NCBI GenBank assembly: GCA_964461035.1
Contig: CAYWRI010000022.1
Span: 1 to 21,928 of the forward strand
Length of the DNA: 21,928 bases
Source: CAYZNE01 sp964461035
GTDB taxonomy: Archaea; Nanobdellota; Nanobdellia; Woesearchaeales; CAYZNE01
Direction: 5' to 3'
In this document: piece after piece, positions 16,109 through 21,928 of the stretch
Layout of the letters: every line of letters begins with the position of its first letter
How positions within the stretch are numbered: the first letter of the stretch is position 1
Made by a program: the position numbers and the translations under genes
The notes under the pieces: model-generated
The model's database searches: none
What the model saw: the letters and a program-made list of their open reading frames with translations, nothing else
What the model was told of the DNA's origin: nothing

Positions 16109-19100
16109 TTAATTTACACTTATATTAATTATGCTAACGTTTGAATCATTATCAACATTATTCATGTTTGTTGTATTTGTTTCTGTTTGATTTAATGTGA
16201 GTTCTTCAACAATGTCCTCAATGTCATCGAAGTTGATATCGCTTACTTCACTAGTTGGGCTAATATCTGTTATTGGTGCTACAACATTATTCTGAGTTCC
16301 AGCCCAATCAACACCCCAAATTATTATTCTATCTCCACTCACTTCAGATCTTTTATCTGAAAACTTTTTATAATGAGTAGTGTATGCACCATCAAAATAA
16401 AATAATCTTGTAAATATTGAATTTGTTAACCCTGTTGAAGATAAAACTGCAACATTACCAATATTTAATATTCCTAAATCAATAAATTGACCTTCTGTTA
16501 TTCTATGTTCAACAAGATCTCCAGTTACATCGGAAACAAATAATCCTAAGTTATCTGTGTATTCATCAATTCTTACTCCATCAGTATTGTAAATTCCTAA
16601 AATTGCTTGTCCTTCTTTTGTTTGAGTATCAAAAACATATGAATCTAAAACAATATTATATCCTTCTTGAGATCCAATTTGACGACCAAAATCACATTTA
16701 ACTATTGAAGCATTTTTCAAACAATTACCAGTTCCTAAGTATCCTGGCCAAGGACTTATCCAAGCATTAGCTTGAGGTTCCGAACTAATCATTTTTATTT
16801 GATCAAATAAAGTAGTTGCTATTTCAGAACTATAATTATATTTTGAAGCCACCTCTAAAAAATCATCAAGATTTTTTTTTCTTCCATTAAAATATAAATC
16901 TGCTTTTGAAAAATCCCATAAACCAAAGTGTGCCCACACACCCGCTTTAGAAACCATGTCTTGACTTGTTATATAGAATGATTGTGGTGGATCACAGTGA
17001 GTATTTTTAGTAAGACGAGATATTGTGCTTGATTCAATTTTTTCATTTTGCAAGTAGGTTATTGCTTCTGATTTTTCAAGTTGAACTATTTGATCAAGTA
17101 TATCAACTGTTTTAGAAGGATTATCTAATTGAGAATTTAATATTTCAAATGCATCATTTGATCCACAATTTAACATTCTTAATATTCCTATTGATAAATC
17201 TTCATTATTGGTTGTTAATGACTTTCCAACCCAATGAGCCATGGGAGAATTCTGCGAAGCGCCATCAAATGTTACTGCTCTATCAGCTATTGATTTAAAC
17301 CAATGACCAAAGTCCCACCAAGATGTTATTATTGCATCTTGATCTCCTTGATCATTTATTTTTTCTAAAGATTGAAACCACGCATCATTCATCTGAGGAA
17401 CTTCACTTTTAGCAACATTGTTTGCAGCGTCAGTATAAGAAAATATTAACATTACTGCAAAAATAATTACAATTAATTTTGTTAATACTTGTGGAATATC
17501 GATTAAATGCTTTAATGCATGTGCTAATTTAAAATAAAGTATTCCTAAAGTTAAACCAATCATTAAAGAAAATGGAACAATTCCTAATAATACAAATCTA
17601 ATTCCTACTACAGATGCAAAAATAGAACCAACGAGGAGCATACTTAAAATTGTAATGAGAGTAACATCTGATCTGTTCTCTTGATTTTTATAGAAATTTA
17701 ATAATATTCCAAATAACAAAATTAACAATACTAAAAATATATAGAAATTAGCAGAAATGGTTTTTATTACATTTGCTCTTGTCAATACAGTTATAATTAC
17801 TAATGAACTAAGTAAGTAGTAATTAGAATATTTATCATATCTTTTTATCAAAGTTAAAGGTATTGCTAATAAAGCTAAAAACATCAGCATTTGACCTAAA
17901 TGACTGGAAATTAATGAATTTATTATTCCTGTTAAACTCTGAACATTTAATTCTGCAACAGTTGTATATACATTTGGCCATAAACTAGCATGTGTTGCAG
18001 CTTGCATTGTAATTGCTTTAGAAAACGGTTTTTTCAAAACACTAATAACTGTGGATAAACCTGTAGTTAAAATAACTATTAATAAATAAGTGAAAAAAAT
18101 TATTGATGAGCCTCTCACAGATTTTGAATGTAAGACTTTCTTATAATTCTGATTTTTTCGGTATAAATAAATATAAACTCTCACTATTTGATAAATAATT
18201 ATTGCTAAGAGCGTCACTAAAACTATGTCAAATGTAAAATACCATCCGCCACCCCAAGTTTGCATGAATATGTAAGTCATAATTCCTGCTAACCCCGCAA
18301 ATAGTGCTTTAGATTTATAACTTTTAGTGTGAAATGCTTCTATAATCATCCAAATCACATAGAGACTACAAGTTATTCCATATGCATCAGTATCAACAAA
18401 TCCTGCAGTAGTTCTTCCAAGTAAATAAGGATGTAATGCTACAACCATTGAAGCAACAAATCCTCCAAGTATTCCCGCTTTTCGTTTTAAAATAAAAAAA
18501 GCAGGTATTACTCCAAGCAGAATTATTAATGCGGGTAAGAAGTATATTCCTGCCAAAATACTAATTCCTGGTTTGAATATATTCATTATTTTATAAAGAG
18601 AATATTCAACTACAACTTGACCAGACAATTTCATTTCTGTTCCTTTAGGTGCAATAATGTGAGAATTCCAACAGGTTCCATCAGTTATTTCATCACATAT
18701 GGTTCCTGTTTCAATAATATTTCTTGTTTGCCTAAAATAAGTGTAAGGGTCTATTGCTAAAAGATAGGTTTGACCCGTTTCATCTTGAAAATTACTTTTG
18801 TACTGTTCTGATAATTGTGCTTTAGCTAAATCAATATTTGCTTTTTCAGAATCATATACTTCGCTAAACCTTTGATTTACAAGATCTTGCTTTTCTGAAT
18901 TTGGTAAATTAGGATATTCCGCATTTACTTGATTTAGAATTTGATTTTTATAATAATTTACAACTGTGTTTTCAGCCCAATCATCAGTTATTGGTAAATA
19001 ACTGGGGTATGCCCTATAAAAAACCGCGAAAAACATTGATATTAATAATAGAAGTATTATGAGTGTTGTAGTATTGAATATTTTTTTATTTTGAAAAAAA

Positions 19101-19393
19101 GATTTTACATCTGGTAATTTAAAATTTAATGATAATTCTGATTCAACATCTTCTTCATCTTCAGACTCTTTTTGTTTTTTTTCTTTTTGGGGTTTATGTA
19201 AGCTTTTTATTTTATTCTTGTGTTTAAATGGATTTAATTTACTTAGGTCTAAAGAAAGTTCTTCTTCATCTTGATTTTCATTTTTTACCAATTTATTAGA
19301 ATTATCTAAATTATCTTCCTGATTAGATTTATACTCATCATTCTTAACATGATGAATAATAGTATCTTTGCTATTTGATTGATTTTCACTCAT
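16109..19393 (-). CDS. aglB: AglB/STT3 oligosaccharyltransferase
   Basis: This membrane enzyme moves a lipid-linked glycan onto Asn in N-x-S/T sequons of exported proteins. Residues 1-100 form an unusually long charged, low-complexity cytoplasmic tail. The first membrane helix is at ~107-126. Extracytoplasmic loop 1 holds acidic residues (TDDWAE near 136-141, DPYTYFRQ near 215-222), and DTD at 334-336 in GFVDTDAYG is the second metal-site motif. TVAE at 478-481 matches the (T/S)xxE motif of loop 5. The C-terminal domain begins with WWDFG at 692-696 (consensus WWDYG), which binds the sequon +2 Ser/Thr. About 13 hydrophobic segments are seen. Length 1094 is at the upper end for archaeal AglB. 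GGGGG at 19401-19405 lies seven bases before ATG 19393. proC follows in the same transcript. Confidence 0.95.
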   Translation of the reverse strand: MSENQSNSKDTIIHHVKNDEYKSNQEDNLDNSNKLVKNENQDEEELSLDLSKLNPFKHKNKIKSLHKPQKEKKQKESEDEEDVESELSLNFKLPDVKSFFQNKKIFNTTTLIILLLLISMFFAVFYRAYPSYLPITDDWAENTVVNYYKNQILNQVNAEYPNLPNSEKQDLVNQRFSEVYDSEKANIDLAKAQLSEQYKSNFQDETGQTYLLAIDPYTYFRQTRNIIETGTICDEITDGTCWNSHIIAPKGTEMKLSGQVVVEYSLYKIMNIFKPGISILAGIYFLPALIILLGVIPAFFILKRKAGILGGFVASMVVALHPYLLGRTTAGFVDTDAYGITCSLYVIWMIIEAFHTKSYKSKALFAGLAGIMTYIFMQTWGGGWYFTFDIVLVTLLAIIIYQIVRVYIYLYRKNQNYKKVLHSKSVRGSSIIFFTYLLIVILTTGLSTVISVLKKPFSKAITMQAATHASLWPNVYTTVAELNVQSLTGIINSLISSHLGQMLMFLALLAIPLTLIKRYDKYSNYYLLSSLVIITVLTRANVIKTISANFYIFLVLLILLFGILLNFYKNQENRSDVTLITILSMLLVGSIFASVVGIRFVLLGIVPFSLMIGLTLGILYFKLAHALKHLIDIPQVLTKLIVIIFAVMLIFSYTDAANNVAKSEVPQMNDAWFQSLEKINDQGDQDAIITSWWDFGHWFKSIADRAVTFDGASQNSPMAHWVGKSLTTNNEDLSIGILRMLNCGSNDAFEILNSQLDNPSKTVDILDQIVQLEKSEAITYLQNEKIESSTISRLTKNTHCDPPQSFYITSQDMVSKAGVWAHFGLWDFSKADLYFNGRKKNLDDFLEVASKYNYSSEIATTLFDQIKMISSEPQANAWISPWPGYLGTGNCLKNASIVKCDFGRQIGSQEGYNIVLDSYVFDTQTKEGQAILGIYNTDGVRIDEYTDNLGLFVSDVTGDLVEHRITEGQFIDLGILNIGNVAVLSSTGLTNSIFTRLFYFDGAYTTHYKKFSDKRSEVSGDRIIIWGVDWAGTQNNVVAPITDISPTSEVSDINFDDIEDIVEELTLNQTETNTTNMNNVDNDSNVSIINISVN

Positions 19394-19432
19394 AATTATA
19401 CCCCCTTAAACAATTAACTTAGAGAAAAATAA

Positions 19433-19444
19433 GATATTTATAAA
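19433..19444 (-). promoter_or_regulatory. TATA box of aglB-proC
   Basis: The minus strand TTTATAAATATC predicts transcription from about 19413, leaving a leader of about 20 bases that contains the GGGGG ribosome binding site. A 15-base direct repeat (TTTATAATAATTGAA) lies twice just upstream, 22 bases apart. Confidence 0.45.
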
Positions 19445-19621
19445 TTTTTATAATAATTGAATAATATATTTATAATAATTGAAAATTTTTAGTAGCATAT
19501 CCACAAATTTTAATTATTTCATCCTAATAGGTTAATTAATATAAATAATTTGTGTATAGAAAGATACAAAATAAGAATAGAAAATTAAACAACTAAGATT
19601 AAAATGAAAGGGATAAATTAT

Positions 19622-19640
19622 CAAAAATAAAATAAAATAT
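19622..19640 (-). terminator. Oligo-T terminator after the eL41 gene
   Basis: The minus strand reads TATTTTATTTTATTTTTG immediately after the eL41 stop codon, a typical archaeal termination tract. Confidence 0.45.
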
Positions 19641-19642
19641 TA

Positions 19643-19741
19643 CTACTTATTACGTTTTCGTTTTTCCTTCTTCATTCTTTTACGCTGCCATTTCCATCTC
19701 ATTTGGCCTTTTTTCTTCCATCGTCTTGAACTTCTTTTCAA
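19643..19741 (-). CDS. rpl41e: Ribosomal protein eL41
   Basis: A 32-residue, extremely basic peptide. It opens MKRSSRRWKKKGQMRWKW, continues QRKRMKKEKRKRNK and stops. The core WKKKGxMRWKWxxKRxRR/KK matches the archaeal and eukaryotic large-subunit protein eL41, a single helix bridging the ribosomal subunits. AGGAG (19750-19754 on the plus strand) is eight bases before TTG 19741 but only two before ATG 19747, so TTG is the better start. Such genes are routinely missed because of their size. It lies downstream of tRNA-Glu(TTC) and repeat copy B and could be read from the tRNA promoter or from an AT-rich TATA-like stretch at 19768-19786. Confidence 0.85.
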   Translation of the reverse strand: MKRSSRRWKKKGQMRWKWQRKRMKKEKRKRNK

Positions 19742-19783
19742 ATGCATCACTCCTGAAATTTACAATTATTTATAATAATAATA

Positions 19784-19871
19784 AAGTGCTCCGAACGGGA
19801 TTCGTGCTCAACAATTCCAAAAGGAATTCTTGACACCAAAGGAACTACGTTCAAATCCTTCGAACACTTAA
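19784..19871 (-). repeat. tRNA-3'-end-linked repeat, copy B (next to tRNA-Glu(TTC))
   Basis: TGCTCCGAACGGGATTCG (19787-19804) duplicates the 3' end of the adjacent tRNA-Glu(TTC) gene (19890-19907), 103 bp away. The shared core runs from GTGCTCAACAATTCC (19804) to TTCAAATCC (19850-19858). Within it, AATTCC-AAAA-GGAATT is an apical hairpin extended by CAA/TTG. The right end CCTTCGAACACTT is an imperfect complement of the tRNA-derived left arm (AAGTGCTCCGAACGGG), so the whole unit can fold into one long hairpin of about 85 bases. In tRNA sense the unit lies downstream of the tRNA and upstream of eL41. Confidence 0.75.
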
Positions 19872-19890
19872 CCAACCATAATAAAAATAT

Positions 19891-19964
19891 GCTCCGAACG
19901 GGATTCGAACCCGTGTCCTCGGATCGAAAATCCGAGATGATTGGCCGGACTACACCATCGGAGC
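19891..19964 (-). tRNA. tRNA-Glu(TTC)
   Basis: Acceptor GCTCCGA/TCGGAGC, D-arm containing TAGTCCGGCC, anticodon stem TCGGA/TCCGA with loop TTTTCGA (anticodon TTC), T-arm ACGGG-TTCGAAT-CCCGT, A73 encoded at 19890. No intron and no CCA. Together with the CTC isoacceptor at 12467 it covers both Glu codons. Its 3' end, from the T-loop outward, is duplicated in repeat copy B. Confidence 0.95.
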
Positions 19965-19988
19965 TTTTAATTTAGCGAATGTAGACCC

Positions 19989-19998
19989 CTTTAAAAAG
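19989..19998 (-). promoter_or_regulatory. TATA box of tRNA-Glu(TTC)
   Basis: The minus strand CTTTTTAAAG is centred about 30 bases before the tRNA 5' end. Confidence 0.45.
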
Positions 19999-20038
19999 TT
20001 GTCTAAATTAAGTATGGCAAAGTGATAAAAAATGTCAT

Positions 20039-20069
20039 ATTGTAACAAAATAGTCCAGATTGTTACAAT
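20039..20069. repeat. Perfect 10-bp inverted repeat in the inter-tRNA spacer
   Basis: ATTGTAACAA (20039-20048) and TTGTTACAAT (20060-20069) are exact complements with an 11-base loop, AATAGTCCAGA. It lies between repeat copy C and the tRNA-Glu(TTC) promoter. It may be an operator, a hairpin ending the tRNA-Ile transcript, or part of a small RNA; nothing decides between them. Confidence 0.5.
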
Positions 20070-20100
20070 CAATAATAATTATCATTTAACGTCTTTGCAT

Positions 20101-20211
20101 ACACTTTAAAAATGAGTCCGAGGGGATTTGTGCTCAACAATTCCAAAAAAAAAACAATTCTTGGCACCAAAGGAACTACGTTCAAATCTCACAAACAAAC
20201 ATTTCTCCAAA
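20101..20211 (-). repeat. tRNA-3'-end-linked repeat, copy C (next to tRNA-Ile(TAT))
   Basis: A 30-base segment at 20101-20130 is repeated exactly at 20212-20241. It comprises ACACTTTAAAAAT of 3' flank plus the tRNA-Ile 3' end GAGTCCGAGGGGATTTG; the spacing is 111 bp. The core begins at GTGCTCAACAATTCC (20130) and ends at TTCAAATC (20181-20188). The hairpin loop is changed: AAAAGG is replaced by a run of ten A and a C, giving ten T on the minus strand, where it could terminate the tRNA-Ile transcript. Inner arms GATTTG/CAAATC and outer arms AAATG/CATTT are complementary. Confidence 0.75.
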
Positions 20212-20224
20212 ACACTTTAAAAAT

Positions 20225-20331
20225 GAGTCCGAGGGGATTTGAACCCCCGACCACCGGTTGGCTTAGTTAAATTTCTAAATCGAAATTTGGTCATATAAGA
20301 CCGGCGCTCCACCGGACTAAGCTACGGACTC
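20225..20331 (-). tRNA. tRNA-Ile(TAT) with a 34-base intron
   Basis: Acceptor GAGTCCG/CGGACTC; D-arm GCTT...GAGC; anticodon stem CCGGT/ACCGG; spliced loop CTTATAA with anticodon TAT; T-arm GGGGG-TTCAAAT-CCCCT; A73 encoded at 20224. The intron lies between positions 37 and 38, the usual archaeal site. Most archaea read AUA with a CAU-anticodon tRNA modified to agmatidine. A genuine UAU anticodon is known from Nanoarchaeum and a few other lineages, which supports the DPANN assignment. The gene's 3' end and flank are duplicated in repeat copy C. Confidence 0.9.
20260..20293 (-). other. Bulge-helix-bulge intron of tRNA-Ile(TAT)
   Basis: The splice structure is canonical. Exon CTTA pairs with intron TAAG to form the 4-bp central helix. 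It is flanked by three-base bulges TAT (cut TA^T, 5' site) and CCA (cut CC^A, 3' site). The intron body has its own stem, AAATTTC/GAAATTT, with loop GATTTA. Splicing endonuclease EndA would remove it. Confidence 0.88.
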
Positions 20332-20376
20332 AACGTATTTATAGCTTAGTTATCAGATAGAAAGGGATAATACACC

Positions 20377-20386
20377 ATTTATAAAT
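20377..20386 (-). promoter_or_regulatory. TATA box of tRNA-Ile(TAT)
   Basis: The palindromic ATTTATAAAT lies about 50 bases before the tRNA 5' end, implying a 5' leader of about 25 bases for RNase P to remove. A closer match (CTATAAATAC, ending five bases from the tRNA) would start transcription inside the tRNA and is less likely. Confidence 0.35.
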
Positions 20387-20454
20387 ATTTTTGAAATTCA
20401 GCATTTTCATTTCAAGCAAACTTTGAATTACCTCTAGGAACGATATAAGAGAAT

Positions 20455-20466
20455 ATTTATATAATA
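20455..20466 (+). promoter_or_regulatory. TATA box of the phosphatase-like gene
   Basis: The ATTTATATAATA stretch is centred about 28 bases before ATG 20488, predicting a leaderless mRNA. Confidence 0.45.
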
Positions 20467-20487
20467 TTAACTCTATTAATAATCTAC

Positions 20488-20889
20488 ATGGTGAAAATAC
20501 TCTTTGTTTGTGAAGGTAATATTGGAAGAAGTCAGATGGCTGAAGCATTTTATAATTATTTTACAAACTCAAAAGATGCTTCCAGTGCAGGTACTAATCC
20601 TAAAACTCCAAAACGATTTCTCAAAATACCTGAAAAAATTTGTTTGATTATGACAGAAGAAAATATAAGCATGAACAATCACAAAGTCAAGTTAATAACA
20701 AAGCAATATATTAAGGATGCTGATAAGATTATAATTATGTGTGAAAAAGAATATTGCCCTGAATTTCTTATTAATTCAAATAAAGTAATTTATTGGAATA
20801 TAAAAGATCCTCATCATATGAAAATAGAAAACCTGAGAAAAATCAAGAATCAAATAAAACAAAAAATAAAAAAATTAATTAACTATTAA
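20488..20889 (+). CDS. Low-molecular-weight protein-tyrosine phosphatase / arsenate reductase-like protein
   Basis: The N-terminal P-loop CEGNIGRSQMAEAFYN (Cys8, Arg14; CX5R followed by Ser) and the acid motif DP at 107-108 (NIKDPHH) are the two hallmarks of the LMW-PTP fold, shared by tyrosine phosphatases and thioredoxin-coupled arsenate reductases. Between them lie SAGTNP (33-38) and IIIMCEKEYCPEF. C85 and C90 resemble the resolving-cysteine region of ArsC, but the pattern is not decisive. Length 133 fits the family. A leaderless ATG is used. Its last 15 bases overlap the 3' end of the opposing cupredoxin-like gene. No ars or polysaccharide-export kinase gene is nearby, so the substrate is uncertain. 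Confidence 0.8.
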   Translation: MVKILFVCEGNIGRSQMAEAFYNYFTNSKDASSAGTNPKTPKRFLKIPEKICLIMTEENISMNNHKVKLITKQYIKDADKIIIMCEKEYCPEFLINSNKVIYWNIKDPHHMKIENLRKIKNQIKQKIKKLINY

Positions 20890-21282
20890 TAATCCAGGCA
20901 TCTTATCAACACAATTAAGACAATAATACTCATAAATTCCTTGCCTATTTGCAGTAAATTCTATATTATATAGTTTTACTTTCTGACTTAATTCTGGATA
21001 ACCAACAAATTCTAATTCTGATGCGTTTGCATCTGCAAAACTTATTATTACTTTATCACCTTTATTGACAGCTATGTATAATGGATCCATTCTATTTTTA
21101 TGAATAGTCATGTCAATAAATTTTATGTTTTGATTTGCTTTATTATTTGTTGGTCGATTTACTGAATCTTGCATTTTGTTCGAATTTATATCTTTTAATT
21201 CACTTAGCCACATCATATTAAGTGCAACTAAACAAATTATTACTAATATTACTATTAAAAGTAAAGTATTTGATTTCTTCAT
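20875..21282 (-). CDS. Membrane-anchored cupredoxin-like protein
   Basis: GGAGG (21292-21296 on the plus strand) lies nine bases before ATG 21282, so I choose this over the in-frame ATG 21291 that abuts it. Residues ~6-24 are a hydrophobic anchor. After a polar linker, residues ~52-135 follow a cupredoxin pattern: an N-terminal strand with VNKGDKVIISFADAN, then IEFTANRQGIYEYYCLNCVDKMPGLLIVN. The terminal Y-C-x2-C-x3-M-P-G resembles the metal loop of plastocyanin-like and CuA proteins, but the two usual histidine ligands are absent. C121, C124 and M128 remain. It may bind copper differently or have lost metal. It could be a periplasm-side electron carrier or copper-handling protein. Confidence 0.65.
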   Translation of the reverse strand: MKKSNTLLLIVILVIICLVALNMMWLSELKDINSNKMQDSVNRPTNNKANQNIKFIDMTIHKNRMDPLYIAVNKGDKVIISFADANASELEFVGYPELSQKVKLYNIEFTANRQGIYEYYCLNCVDKMPGLLIVN

Positions 21283-21329
21283 TTTACACATCCTCCGAAT
21301 TTAAAATTAAAATTAAAATAAGAAAAAAA

Positions 21330-21928
21330 TTATACCGGCACAACAAATACCGGTGGTCTGTTAACATTATTAACAACTATTTTTACTGTTTGTGTTGTTT
21401 CAAGTCTACCATCGCTTACAATTACATCAACATAATGTGTTCCTTCATCATCATGACTTGTCATATAATTATTTTCAGTCATCCAACCCGAAAATATGAT
21501 TGTAAGTTCATCGTCTTCAGGATCTGAAGCGTCAACATCAATATTTACAACATTGCCTTCATCTACAACAATCATAGGAATTGGTTGAAGTACAGGAGGA
21601 GTATTTATATTTTCAACAATTACTTTAAAGCGTTCTGTAACTGTATCTGTTCCATCACTCACTTTAACAAATGCTTCATGCTCACCATTATCTCCGTTTT
21701 CAGTTCTCCAAACCCCATCATCATCAAATGGATCAAAATAAATTATTTCTAAGTCATCACCATCTGGATCTCTTGCAATAACGTCAAGAACTATAACATC
21801 TGTTTCTATTGCATTTATGTCAGCTATTGATTCAACAATAGGTAATCTATTTTTATCCTTTACATATATTTTCATTTCTTTTGAAGCAGTATTATTATTT
21901 TCATCTATAGCTGTTACTTGAACAGTGT
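21330..21928 (-). CDS. C-terminal part of a cadherin/Ig-like repeat surface protein (truncated by the window edge)
   Basis: The frame is open to the last base of the window (VTAIDENNNTASKEMKIYV precedes the internal ATG at 21875), so the start lies beyond it. At least two tandem domains of 90-100 residues are visible. Each has acidic calcium-binding-type motifs (ARDPDGDDLEI; ASDPEDDELTI), a Val-Ser-Asp-Gly strand (VKVSDGTDTV; VIVSDGRLETT) and an Asn-x-Pro-Pro linker (NTPPV; NRPPV). This is the cadherin-like/Big repeat architecture of large archaeal surface or secreted proteins, probably glycosylated. The protein stops at NRPPVFVVPV, immediately after a linker that normally opens another domain. 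Confidence 0.8.
   Translation of the reverse strand, partial: TVQVTAIDENNNTASKEMKIYVKDKNRLPIVESIADINAIETDVIVLDVIARDPDGDDLEIIYFDPFDDDGVWRTENGDNGEHEAFVKVSDGTDTVTERFKVIVENINTPPVLQPIPMIVVDEGNVVNIDVDASDPEDDELTIIFSGWMTENNYMTSHDDEGTHYVDVIVSDGRLETTQTVKIVVNNVNRPPVFVVPV

Noticed and set aside
19784..20241. Split or permuted tRNA genes
   Set aside because: Both neighbouring tRNAs are complete without the extra 3' fragments, and no matching detached 5' half is seen, so trans-splicing is not required.
19784..20241. Ordinary integrase att sites of a virus or plasmid
   Set aside because: Only about 80-100 bases lie between the repeated ends, no integrase is present, and the same core is joined to different tRNA ends. 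Kept only as one possible origin.
20339..20548. Minus-strand open frame of 69 codons overlapping the phosphatase-like gene start
   Set aside because: It spans the divergent promoter region, ends next to the tRNA-Ile 5' end and has no family resemblance.
21222..21527. Plus-strand 101-codon frame crossing the cupredoxin and surface-protein genes
   Set aside because: Antisense to two better-supported genes; low-complexity Ile/Lys/Tyr sequence.

Overview
The window looks like a chromosomal segment of a small-genome archaeon, most likely of the DPANN group (Woesearchaeota/Pacearchaeota/Nanoarchaeota-like). The DNA is strongly AT-rich. Archaeal markers are an AglB/STT3 oligosaccharyltransferase, an RPA-type single-strand binding protein with a zinc finger, the tiny ribosomal protein eL41, a tRNA intron with a textbook bulge-helix-bulge, and TATA boxes 26-30 bases before leaderless or near-leaderless genes. 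A bacterial-type GyrA and a PadR/HAAS/DUF4097 operon are the bacterial-looking additions. The group assignment is inference, because no rRNA is present.

Left part, plus strand (1-7810): a 5'-truncated membrane-anchored protein of unknown function; NAD kinase; RPA; a GT-C (GT39-like) membrane glycosyltransferase; then a tight operon of a processive GT2 glycosyltransferase, a membrane-anchored thioredoxin-fold protein and an SdpI-family membrane protein. Middle (7816-10416): an unknown protein with an internal duplication, a decayed GNAT acetyltransferase, a gap of about 400 bases and an unknown 381-residue protein.

Right part, mostly minus strand: PadR regulator, HAAS/DUF1700 membrane protein and DUF4097 beta-helix protein in one operon (12274 down to 10497); tRNA-Glu(CTC); gyrA; aglB-proC; eL41; tRNA-Glu(TTC); an intron-containing tRNA-Ile(TAT). 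At the right edge are a low-molecular-weight phosphatase-like protein (plus), a cupredoxin-like membrane protein (minus) and the C-terminus of a large cadherin/Ig-like surface protein (minus, running off the window). Glycosyltransferases, AglB and surface proteins suggest investment in a glycosylated cell surface.

The most unusual signal is a short repeat of about 55 bp, present three times in the same orientation (near 10440, 19800 and 20130). Each copy is joined on its left to a tRNA 3' end (T-loop to acceptor, minus strand). In two cases the joined piece duplicates the 3' end of the tRNA gene immediately next to it: Glu(TTC) 103 bp away and Ile(TAT) 111 bp away. The core folds into a hairpin, and in the Glu copy the tRNA-derived left arm is echoed by an imperfect complementary right arm. 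I do not recognise this element. It could be a miniature tRNA-targeting mobile element, a recombination scar, or an RNA structure processed with the tRNA.
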